Source: Amoebophrya sp. A120 (lineage: Eukaryota > Sar > Dinophyceae > Syndiniales > Amoebophryaceae). Taken from it: DNA of 64,000 bases. Location: the NCBI GenBank assembly GCA_905178155.1, contig CAJINV010000005.1, positions 2,110,054 to 2,174,053 of the forward strand, read 5' to 3'. Both the position numbers and the translations under genes were made by a program. The notes under the pieces were generated by a model. It saw nothing but the letters and a program-made list of their open reading frames with translations, searched no databases and was not told where the DNA came from. Shown piece by piece: positions 1 through 9,650 of this stretch. Each line of letters begins with the position of its first letter. The stretch's first letter is position 1.

Positions 1-652
1 CACTGGATATAGCTCTAAAATCAAGTTCGTCAACTAGGTGCCGAGACCTAATCCAAAACACAGCACCAGTTCGAATTTCAGCATCTACTTCTGGAGCAGG
101 CGGAGTAGTCAGTACTACAAAAAAGACAAACTCGGAACAAACACCAGCGTGCTGCGAGGACAAAAGTTGTGCTTAATTATAATATAAAAAAAAGCAGCAC
201 GTTGCTGCTGAACGACAAATAATTCCAAAGGTGTGCAAAACGCTTCGCCACGGCAAGCGTAGCGAGAGGGACAGAAATTGCGATCAAAATTCTAGACCAT
301 GTTCTTCACGAAGAGTAGAACAATTTATGATCGTACCTACTTATGTCGAAGAATCTTCTTGAACTCTTGCTTTTGCCTCCAAGACAAGGACACTATCCTA
401 GCACTGACACAGGACTCGCCTGCTTTTTCATTCATCTTGCCAAGATGTTGCAGGTCAAAATGTTGAGAACGGGGCGTGTGTACGCATTCGTGTCTTATTC
501 ATCATGACAAGCATGTTATAACTTTCCCAGTCTGATGAACAAATCCGCCTGTTCGTACATCTTCTTGCAGATCTTGTTTCAACCTTCTTTTATTCACATC
601 CAGACACGATAAGTATCTGTCGCAGGGGAAAGCACCACTGCTGCAAAAATGC
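1..652. other. Gene-poor left edge
   Basis: No convincing coding frame was seen. It lies downstream of the minus-strand SET gene and probably holds its 3' UTR. A partial element end (TATCTGTCGCAGGGG, about 613-627) resembles the end of the introner at 4775, so one more intron and a terminal exon here cannot be excluded. Confidence 0.4.
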
Positions 653-3600
653 TTACGCCCTCACCTGCAGCTCGTGCTGGTACTTACGTCGGTACGGATG
701 CTTCTCGTCGTAGCAGACGGCGAAACAGTGGCGGACTTTTCCCAGCGCATATTCCCGCTCCGCTTCCAAATCATTCCTTGTTGAGGGGCATCCAGTGCAA
801 AAATCGGTCCAGGTCGGGAAGGAAGAAGAAGCTTTATTTGTCATGCATACCCATAGCCGTCCGAATAAAATTTGTCATGCTTGGCTGCGTAAGAAATATG
901 TTTCAAGTGTCTGAACTCCCATAATTCACGAACCCTTATTGCAACTTTCCTCCAGAGTAGACCCAGACACGATATCTGCAACTGTCGGATAAAGTATCCA
1001 ACTTCGGATGCGTATAATTATCTTCCAACAGCGCTGCAATATGGAACTGTCAGGATCGAAATCAAGAAAATCGAAATAATTTGTGATGCATAAAATCTAT
1101 ACCAGTTGGCGCCTCAGTTTCTAAGTGGCGCATGACAAATTTTGGGAGCAACAAAATTCAGTCTGTCATGCTGCTTGAGCAAAAAGACTGCTCCTGCCAT
1201 GCTACTCTAGCAGCATATCGTCTTCCCCTAAACAGGCTTTCACTCGGTCTTATTTGCCTGATCCCCAACACAGGTCATGCGTGCCCTACATTTTATGCAT
1301 TACAAATTTTTAGATTTTGTCGATTTCAAACCTGACACATCCATATGCAACTTCGTCGGCGTACTCCTCCCAACTCAACCCGGTGGCGGGCGAATTCGCT
1401 ATGGCCTGCTCAAATCGGTTACCATCTCAAACGTTACAATAGAGTCTGGAGCTTTTTGTGTTGCATGATGAGCATGACAGACTCGCACAACGTTCCACCT
1501 TTTGCAATACAAATTTCGCCAGATTGTCGTGGGGTTTGGGGCTCCGGAACTTGTGGTCATGCGCAATTCTATGAGAGTTGCCTAGATCATGCAGTCTTGC
1601 ATCACAGATTTCCAGACTCTATTGTAACCGATTTGAGTATTGTAACACCTGAGCAGGTCATATTCGCGGTCAGGATTTTTTCCTGGTTTTCGCAGTACTG
1701 TCGCAGCCTCTCCACGGCTTCCACCCGCTTTCCCAGGGCAAAGTTGCACTGGATCTCAAAAGACGTCAGCTTGTGCATCAAGTAATGGTGCTCCGGCGGC
1801 AGGAGAAGTCGAATTCGCTGGCTTGCCCCGCTCGGACTTGTTGCAACAGTTTCCTCGGCAGTGAGTTCGCCTCGCAGCGACAACAGCCAGTGGAACGCCT
1901 GCGCGGTATCAAAAAGAAAAATACCCCCCCCATATCAAAACGAAATTTCTGATGCTGGATGTGGATACACAAATCGCGTCTGTCTTGCAGCAGAGGACTG
2001 CAGACATATGCCAAGCCTGCGGCGAAAGGTTTGGACGTAGGTGCCTAGCATGGCAAACGTCTATGCTGTAGGCCCAACAGCATCACAAACCAACTACATC
2101 GCGCGGCGGACTCTCTCGATTTGCCTTCTTGCAAGACAAACAGGATTTGTGGTCACAAATCTGCATCACAAATTTTCAGGCGCATGCGTGTTCAATGTGG
2201 GGAGGGGGGATTTTTCCTGACGATACGCGGGTAAGCCGCCCCGCTGGTCGCCCAGCTGCGTCAAAATGTCCTCGAACCTTTGTGTGTTGATCGCCAGCGC
2301 GTTCTCCACCAAAGTCAGGGTCGGCACGCTGGCCGGGCAGCTTTCTTTACTCTCTTCGTCGTTCGGCTTATCAAATGGACAAATATCATCGGTCTGGGCC
2401 TGGAATAAACAGTATACAACACTCACTGGTCGACGCAGATCCAGAACCGAACCTAGTAAAGCATGACATCGGAAATCTACTGGCCGGACGTCCCCGAGAA
2501 GTAACCGGAAAAGCATGATACATTTTTTGAAGTATAGAGAGTGCGCAACTAGCATGAGAGGACGTCGCGCTTCTCATACATTATCATCATCATCATCATC
2601 ATACATAAGGTAAGCGATCGCACTGCTTGCGTGACACACTCTGTCGCGCCGATCCGCTTCATGCATCACAGATTCCACCGGCTTCTTGATTCGTTTCTTT
2701 GCACTGCCATGAATACAGAGTTGCACCCTTTTCCCAGACCCAGACGCGGCATTTCTTGCGATGCGTACGACCTCTGGCCCTTGTTCCCAAGCATGTCTAC
2801 CTCGACTTGGAGATTTTCCTCAAAAACGCCCGGGCGCGTGTCGTCGAACAGGTTGACATTTTGCGCCAGCAGTTCCGCTTCTTCCCTTTCACGAAGGTCG
2901 CCTGCGCTGCAGCCCGTCTCTTCCAGAGCGGCCCCGCCTTGCTTTGTTCCCTCTTCGACGTCGCAACTATTGACATGATGTTCCTCACCAATATTCCGCT
3001 GTACCTCGTACAGCACGGGAGAGCCGCTATCTTTGTCCAGCGAAGTAGTGCTGGCTGTGGTGGTGGTCGTGATGCTGCTGCTTTTCTCGGAGCTGTTGGG
3101 CGGAGAGGACGTGGTCGTGGGCCTGTTTCTCCGCGGTTTCTCCGAGGTCTCATCACTGCAAAGTATCCTCTTCGTTTTATTGTTCGCCGGCGTTTGGTGT
3201 TCTTGTTGAGACCTTCCCGATGCGTTCGCGCCTCCTGCAACCTCTCTTGGTGCTTCTTCGTGCAGCTCTGCTGCACTGCTTTCTTTTTGTGGAAGAGTCC
3301 TCGTGCCTCGATGTCCATGTGGAATATCAATAGCGGAGCCAGTGCCTGTTCCATGCGACGTTGTTGTATCTAGCACGGGCGGTCGCTCCGCGACCGCCGG
3401 AGAGGTATGGAGTAGACAAGAAAACGATGGGTCCGATTTCCGACTAGGAAGGTTGCAGTCCTCGCGGGGAAGGGGAGGGGATTCTCCTGGGGGCGAAAAC
3501 CCTACAGGCGCGCAGCTTTTCCGTGCGCCTGAGCCCCCCGGAGAAAGACAGTAGGCGTGACAGCGGCCCGTTCCAGCCCCCAGGAGCAGGAGAAGCTCCG

Positions 3601-5994
3601 GGAAACCGAAAGAACACCCGGGGCGAGCCCACCCTGGGAGGGGACGAGCCTTCCGGGATGTCTCCAATTTGCGAGCATCCCCCCAAGTTGCGAGCCTTAT
3701 GGGCGGCTGCTCGTCATTCTAGAGCTACGCCCGATTGTATTTCTAGATAGTTACGCCTCCAAGGCGGTGGGGCTGCTTTCGACGGAGCCCACAGGGCCGC
3801 AGCTGCGGAAGCTGCGCGACAAAAAACCTGGCCAGCCAGGCAGGTGCAACCAGGACAGGGGGACTGAGCGCGCTGTGTGTGGTAACCATTTAGGGCAACG
3901 AGAAAAGGCGCCTTTTTCTCTGTGCAGGGTGGCGGGGGCATCGATGCACACGAAGAGGGGCCTCCCCCGCGAGGCAAAACTGGGGAGCCCAAACAAAGCG
4001 CAAAGCCATCCGCGGCACCGTGGCAAGGCCGAAGCCAATTCGCCTGCACCTGCGGGCGCGGCAGCACGCGCCACGCCACCCGTGTTCAGTATTAATTCGC
4101 CCTCCTACGGCTGCGCCCCCTTTTCCCGGGAACGAGTGCCACGTCCCGCGCTACCACATCACAGGTACTAGTTGCTCGGCGCTAGTTTCTCCACAGGGGG
4201 CAAAGGAAGCAAGCAGCGCGGGCGAGCTCTTTGGCGGAAGCTCGGGGCGAACCGGCCCACGGGGCAATGGGGGCAATTTTTTACTAGTAAGGTTTCTCCT
4301 AGTAAGCTCTCTACTAGTACGCTTACTAGTAGTTTTTTTGCTTGCTAGTCACGATAAGATTACTAGTAACGCAGCTTGCTAGTAAAATTTCCGGATTTTC
4401 CTTACTAGTAAGATTCTACTAGTAGAAATCGGGCCATACGCCAATCGATTTTCTTGCCGTATAGTATATAGGGTGTCCTCGTGCCTCGATGTCCATGTGG
4501 AATATCAATAACGGAGCCAGTGCCTGTTCCATGCGACGTCTTTGTAGTACTTCTAACTCCCCGGCATGGGCTCGTCTTCTGCGTGTCCCCAAAACTACTG
4601 CACCGCACGCAGCCGCACAGAAAGCCCTTCTGGCTGCGGAGAAGCTCGCGGCGCACGAATTTCGGCGCGTACAGCTGTTCGGGATCCAGGTACGACACCA
4701 GAATCTCCGCTCCAGCCGGAATCTCCTGAATCGCGCGCATCACCTTCACCCGGCGTTTACCTTCGTGCAGCATGCATCGCAGGGGAAAGGCGATCGAACA
4801 CTACCAAGGAACACGGGGCCCCAGGATCTGTTGATGAAATGAACCAAACAGAAATCGCCTGCTCTGGTTCTGCTGTCCTGATGAAGAAATAAAAATCAAA
4901 TGACGACGAGCCTCATTCAGTTTTCTTCTCTCGTTTGCAAGACCTCTACTCCACCAAAAGCGGTGTTGGTTCTGGAAAAAGATGACGCCTGAGACTTCAT
5001 CCGAGCAAATGCATTTGTGAAATGATCCTGTGCTGTGCCGTGCGCCTCCGGTAGGCCTCTACGTCCTCTGCTGTTTGTTCATACTCCGTGCTCTGTCCCC
5101 CTCGACGTCTCGTTGTGCAAGGTGGTATACCAGTGGCAGTTCGGTGCGCAGGAATGGTTGGCCTTCGTCGCTAGCGGGTAGAGCGCCGACACAATTCTCA
5201 TCTTCGAGTGGGGCTTTTCATCGCACCCCAAAGAGCCTTCTAGGCCCTCCGTTCCTTGCTCCGCCGTGGATTTGTTGTCGCCGGCTTTATTTTCATTCGC
5301 CCCAAGCACCGCCTCTTCCGGCAAGAGAGAGTTATCGTAGGAAAAAACTGCCTCCCATCAACTGTGATGATTCTGTCGCAGGACAAGTTTTTTTTCGCAT
5401 GTGGCGGAGAAATTCTGCCGTGCGTCCTTGCTACGGGAAGATGAAAACACGGCCGAGAGTCGTGATCTCTTCACTCTTGCATTTCTAGCAAGACGACAAA
5501 CGCTTCGGAACTGCTGGTGCTGCACAGATATAGATACTTATTCCGCATCACAAGTCCACTGCGAAACAGTTTTCCCCCCGATAGCACTGTGCGGCGTTGT
5601 ATTTCACGATGCGCGCAAACTGCACATACCTCTCCGAGTCCACTCCTTTCGTCCCGAGAGATGACCGTGTTGTCCTCGTTGAAGCTGCTACAACACCTGC
5701 GACGCCGCAACCAGCCGGCCCCGCGCTCTCCATTTCGAGTGGCGGCGGCTGGAAGTCGCCAGCGCTGTGGAATTCGTGGAGAATTTCCTCCTGCGCCTCA
5801 GCACCGAGCCGGCAAAACACCGCCCACGCGTTCCGGAAAATCTCCGTCGCATCCCTGTAGCAGTAGGTCAACAGGGGCCAATCCCTGAGAATTTCTTCGC
5901 CCGCGGAAATGTGTCGTGTCGCGCGCATGATCCGCCCCAGCCGCGGGTTGCCGGAGGGCACTACTTCGTAGCAGGGAGGCGGACCGGAGGTCAT
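653..5994 (-). CDS. SET-domain protein (SMYD/Set5-like), nine exons
   Basis: Probable lysine methyltransferase. Exons (minus order): 5994-5584, 5327-5084, 4769-4471, 3361-2717, 2399-2226, 1901-1663, 1394-1346, 1034-975, 790-653, about 750 aa. The ATG at 5994 has a good context; the frame further upstream has only TTG. Exon 1 carries the N-terminal SET strand region (NPRLGRIMRATRHISAGEEI). Exon 2 has the SET core ANHSCAPNC. Exon 3 has the end of SET (EILVSYLD) and the post-SET cysteines GFLCGCVRC. The later exons fit a helical TPR-like tail such as SMYD proteins have. I see no MYND zinc finger, which would normally split the SET domain, so it is SMYD/Set5-like rather than a true SMYD. A 24-residue segment (TSHGTGTGS...HRGTRT) occurs twice around a 1.1-kb element. 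One intron (2400-2716) is GT-AG; the others are introners. The last exon could be followed by another, because CTGCAG|GTGAGG near 670 looks like a donor. Confidence 0.8.
791..974. mobile_element. Degenerate family B introner
   Basis: Decayed copy with ends like CCAGGTCGGGAAG and GACCCAGACACGATA. It separates the last two recognised exons of the SET gene. The flanks do not match well, and direct joining keeps the frame only if no flank bases are removed. Confidence 0.45.
1040..1345. mobile_element. Family F introner in SET gene
   Basis: Begins TATGGAACTGTCAGG and ends CCTGACACATCCATA, with flanking repeat TGCAA at 1035-1039 and 1346-1350 (perfect). Removal joins the SET-gene frame as DEVA|ALLEDNYTH. 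Confidence 0.9.
1400..1662. mobile_element. Family E introner in SET gene
   Basis: Ends TATGGCCTGCTCAAA and TGAGCAGGTCATA. Perfect flank TTCGC at 1395-1399 and 1663-1667. Removal joins ILTAN|SPATGLSW in frame on the minus strand. Confidence 0.92.
1907..2225. mobile_element. Family A introner in SET gene
   Basis: Family A ends: TATC...AAAAATACCCCCC and GGGGGGATTTTTCC...GATA. Perfect flank CGCGG at 1902-1906 and 2226-2230. Removal joins GLPAY to the following exon in the minus frame. Confidence 0.95.
2582..2603 (+). repeat. ATC triplet microsatellite
   Basis: Six or so ATC units lie inside the GT-AG intron of the SET gene. Confidence 0.8.
3298..3372 (-). repeat. First copy of ~70-bp direct repeat
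   Basis: Near-identical to 4474-4550 (two or three differences over about 65 bases). It encodes SHGTGTGSAIDIPHGHRGTRT on the minus strand, in the same frame as the other copy. Confidence 0.9.
3367..4470. mobile_element. Large 1.1-kb introner-like insertion
   Basis: Starts TATCTAGCACGGGCGG and ends GTATAGTATATA, so it shares the TAT...ATA ends of the small introners. Its flanks are TGTTG and GGGTG (3 of 5 match). Removing it plus one flank keeps the SET-gene frame open and leaves the ~70-bp repeat as a tandem peptide duplication. The left end holds a perfect hairpin (GGCGGTCGC / GCGACCGCC). The interior is GC-rich with no recognised protein; the right part has many CTAGTA repeats. Confidence 0.6.
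4276..4430. repeat. CTAGTA-rich cluster
   Basis: About ten ACTAGTA/CTAGTAA units in both orientations lie within 155 bases near the right end of the large insertion. Confidence 0.85.
4474..4550 (-). repeat. Second copy of ~70-bp direct repeat
   Basis: Partner of 3298-3372. It encodes SHGTGTGSVIDIPHGHRGTRT on the minus strand, with A to V as the main change. Confidence 0.9.
4775..5083. mobile_element. Introner-like intron in SET gene
   Basis: Ends CATCGCAGGGG (+ left) and GTTCATA (+ right). The flanks GCATG/CTCCG do not match. Removing the element plus 5 bases still joins EHGV|HEGKRRVKV in frame, straight into the SET C-terminal strands. Confidence 0.6.
5333..5583. mobile_element. Introner-like intron in SET gene
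   Basis: Inverted-repeat ends TATCGTAGGAAAAAACTG and CAGTTTTCCCCCCGATA. The flanks AGAGT/GCACT are degenerate. Removal plus 5 bases joins NAAQC|LLPEEAVL in frame. Confidence 0.65.
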
Positions 5995-6479
5995 GGTTTT
6001 GTCGAACGAGAAAATTCTTTTTGTTATGTATTTACTTGTTTGCCGCTCCTGCCCGCTCGGGGATGGCAGCGTGTGGGTTCTTTCGAGAATTTCTCTTGTC
6101 CTGAGTACTTCCAACTTCTACCGCGGATCACGTGTATTATCGATTGATAAATAGCTAGAACGGTGAGAAGTCTCTTGTAGCCGAAAAAGAAGAAACTAGA
6201 CTGACCGCTACTGCTGTGTCATTTACAACATTTCGCGATACCTCCAGCTGACATACGTATACGACTATACCCGTGGTGGGGTCTGGAGGACCACGGCGCG
6301 CATACAACTAGTATTTCATACTTTGCACTTATCTAGATTTCAGTACTGTCAGTGACGCTTACCCGAAAAAAGTTCGCCTGCAGGGGTGGAAAGGAAAGAG
6401 AAGTAGCCTCCGAAGATGTTAGGCACCAGTTCATCGCTACCACAAGTGTGATGTTGCTAAGGTGAATTTCATTAAAAGT

Positions 6480-6660
6480 TGCAGCTGTGTTGATCTACTT
6501 CGTTGCCGTGCAAGATCTTGGGGTTTGGCGTGTCGGAACTTTAAGAGTGCAGCCGACTTTTTCATGAACTATAGCTCGACCACGCATACTATTCTAGTAG
6601 AGGCGGCTAACAGTGATGCTTGTACCCCGCCCGCACTACAAATTCCCCGGGCCGTATAGC
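6480..6660. repeat. Dispersed repeat, copy 1
   Basis: Contains GATCTACTTCGTTGCCGTGC followed by AAGATCTTG, then GACCACGC...TAGTAGAGGCGGCTAAC. Both blocks recur at 7770-7960, in the opposite order. Confidence 0.75.
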
Positions 6661-7759
6661 ATGCTTATTGGGTGGGACTGGGAAATTTGGCCGCTGAACA
6701 AAACCCGACAAGCACACCGAGAGTCTTATACCGGTCGATGCTAAAGCTTCACGCGCCGCAACCAGAGCACCGGCTGATTACCCTAAACCCTGTTTAAGTT
6801 ATCAAGCACTTACGTTTTACTATTCGTCTAATACAAGTTCCCACTTGCATGCAACATCACCTCGGCCTGGATCATTTTGATCTTTTCCGTTTCGTCTTTT
6901 GTCTACCCTGAACCCCTCCATCAAACTTCCCATGTACGTGCAAATTGCCCGGCCCACACGGACGCTTCTTTTCCCTAGTGGGAATATACTCGCGTACTGG
7001 TGGGGACAGCCCGCTGCGCACTGGACTCGCCGATGGGAATTTATGATCTAGTTGCTTTTTTTTTTTCGTACGAAAACTTTTTGATCTACTTGAACTGCAG
7101 TACTGTAACGCTATGTAGAAAAAAATTTTGCCTCCTTCTTGTTTTTTTTGGCCGAGGTGTCTAAGGCGCTACTAGTGCCACTGATCCGCACAGTGGGCTT
7201 CCGCGCTACGAATATTTGTAGGTCGTCGAAGGTGGGCGCTACGCGGAATGTACTACACGAACAGGCCTATGGTGGCGGCCACGGCGATGCAGTCACGCAG
7301 ACCGCCATGCAAAACTAACTAGCCTCGCCATGAGGTCCCCGCGAACGCCACGCCTGTCGCCGCATCTGCTGACGCAACAGCAGTGCGAGGGATGGACTAT
7401 GCTAAGCCTCTTCGGGCATAAGTTACGCATCCCTTTTTGTAGTAGTACTACCGGTCGGTGTGCTATGTAAGGTTAAGTCCCGAGAGCACCGAGGAAGCTA
7501 AAAAAGCAACTTCTTCACCGCCGGGCGCTATACTAAAGCTACTCTTTCTTCTTTTTAACTTTCACTAGAGCTATCGCCAAACCCCCTTTTGTTTCGCGCA
7601 CTTCCTGTCTCAAGTTCTTTTACGTGCTGTTTTCTCTTCATTTCCAGAGGAAGTTCTTTCTTTTCCGCCAACATACAAACCCTGCTGCCCACGTGACGCC
7701 GTAAGGAGCTGTAAGGAGTGGGGCGAACTCGGGGCTGTAAGAGCTCCGGCGAGTGCTTT

Positions 7760-7965
7760 CATGAGCTAGACTTGACCACGCGTACTGCTACAGTAGAGGC
7801 GGCTAACGATGAACCTGCACCCCAAGCTGGGCTCAACGCAGCAGTCAGGCAATCCTAACCACCACGTCGGCCGTAAAACAGGTTTGCGTTTGTCAGAAGT
7901 TTGGAGCTGAAACAGAGTTGCAGCTGTGATCTACTTCGTTGCCGTGCAAGATCTTGCTTTAAAGG
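7760..7965. repeat. Dispersed repeat, copy 2
   Basis: Has GACCACGCGTACT...AGTAGAGGCGGCTAAC near 7776-7810 and GATCTACTTCGTTGCCGTGC near 7928. These are the same two blocks as at 6480-6660. Confidence 0.75.
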
Positions 7966-8283
7966 TGTAAAATTTCCATCCGCGCCAGCATCTGTGCAAA
8001 ATGTAGGAGCTCGAAGACAATTTGACCTGCTTGGCCTGATAAGCACAAAAAAGGCCTCGGAAGGGGTTGTTGTAGCAGGTTTTTGGAAGTTTGCTCGGAT
8101 GCGTTTCGCCGCCTCTCCGCATCAGGGCCACACAGAGCGAAAAACCTGCCCGCCCTGAAGACATTGGCGCGCGCACTGTAATCAGACACGAGGTTGCTCT
8201 GATGCATTTGGAGAGAGACCAAGACGTCTTACAAAGAGCGAAACAGTAAAGAAGGCACTAGAGCAAGTTCGCGACTTTGCTTG

Positions 8284-8405
8284 CTCGAATCTCTGATCCG
8301 AAAAACGCGCCCGTGTCTCCGTAAAAGAAAACCGTATCGGAGCAAGTTTGTTGGTGATGCATTTTGCTCGGATGGAGACACGGATGCGTTTTTCGGATCA
8401 GGGAT
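8284..8405. repeat. Long imperfect palindrome
   Basis: TCTGATCCGAAAAACGC near 8290 pairs with GCGTTTTTCGGATCA near 8388, and CCGTGTCTCC pairs with GGAGACACGG. Related arms (GATCCGAAAAACGCATCC, TGATGCGTTTTT) recur at 8530-8645, so this may be a family of foldback elements. Confidence 0.75.
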
Positions 8406-8879
8406 CTGGGTGATGTTTTCCTGGATTTCGTCACCAAAGGGGAGAGCAATGCCCTCGGGCTCGCGTGAGTTGCCCCGAGGGACATCTTCAGGTTGTTAGC
8501 GGCCCCAAGGCTCTCAAGGCCCAGGGCTTCGATCCGAAAAACGCATCCCTGTCTCCATCGGAGCAGATTGGACGAGATCCAATGTGGTCCGTCACCTCTA
8601 ACAAGAACCTCGAAAAAAACTGCTCTGATGCGTTTTTTTCTGAAGCGAATCACGATGGAGAAAAATGCATCCGAGCAAAATGTCGGATACCCCATTCTTG
8701 AACCCCCAAGGACGACTTCCAGAGGCTACTTCCCGAGAAGCCGGCACTTGCCCTCATGGTTGCTCGGATGCAAATCCAAGACCTTTGGCTGGCCGTCAAT
8801 GCATCGGGGCTCGCCGCACTCGAACGATGCGTGAGGCTCCAAGCAGAACGAAAGCGCCGCCGATCCAAAGAGAGCCGGA

Positions 8880-8945
8880 CGGCTGTGATCTACTACGTTG
8901 CAGCTGTGATCTACTTCGTTGCCGCGCAAGATCTTGCTTCCGAAG
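8880..8945. repeat. Dispersed repeat, copy 3 (partly doubled)
   Basis: GTGATCTACTACGTTGCAGC is followed at once by GTGATCTACTTCGTTGCCGC and AAGATCTTG. This is the first block of the 6480 and 7928 repeats, partly duplicated in tandem. Confidence 0.75.
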
Positions 8946-9650
8946 CGGGGAACCTCCTGCATGACCTCTGATCGCCTCGTCTGCACGGTCTTCGCCTCGT
9001 GTTCTTTGTACTTCCGATCCTTTCACGGGTGGATCGATTCGATATATGAAGTGTTGTTTCCTTCAGGCGGAGCCAAGCAGCTCTTTGTGGCTCACAATTC
9101 TTCCAAGAGATACAGGCTTTGATTTCTGGTTCAAATAAGACCGACTCTGCAACACAAAAGCTGTCGGAATCGGCGCAAGGAACAAAAGACGCGGCAAATC
9201 AATAGATCACTCGGCGCCATTCAACCCGGCGCCGCGACTACTGTGGATTAATGTTCCACAGTTTTTCCACAAATCCCGATGCTGTTCTTCTTGTAGATAC
9301 AAAAATTAAGAAAAAAAATTAAGAAATAATTTGAGTACTACAGCTCTGCTCTGCATAGGTGAGCTTCTCTTCGAGCAAAGAAGCAGCTGTAGCAAGCTAT
9401 GGACTTGATGTTCCGTAGGCCGAACTTTCTCGAAGTCCCGGGCCCACGATCCTTTGAGAGACCAAGTCTAGGACAGAATTGCCTTGTGTCCGATAAATAA
9501 AACTTCTTCCTCCAAAATTATAAAAGTGTCTCTTTCTTCTTCTTTTCACAATTTGAATTTTGATGATATTCTGTAAGTGATCATCTAATTATGCTGTTTT
9601 ATTCCCGCTAAAAAATCCTTTTCCTCTGCTCGAAAAAGAAAAAAACCTCT

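Larger units (their letters stand above)
5995..9650. other. 3.6-kb intergenic region with dispersed repeats
   Basis: It lies between the start of the SET gene and the stop of the gene at 9651-14561. I see no coding frame. It is dominated by short degenerate repeats, listed separately. Confidence 0.6.

Noticed and set aside
2666-3667. Minus frame of 333 codons read as one independent gene
   Set aside because: Its upstream part lies in the GC-rich insertion; only the part below about 3361 continues the SET gene.
6778-6794. CCCTAAACCCT, a telomere-like repeat
   Set aside because: Only about one and a half units; no array, so not evidence of a telomere.
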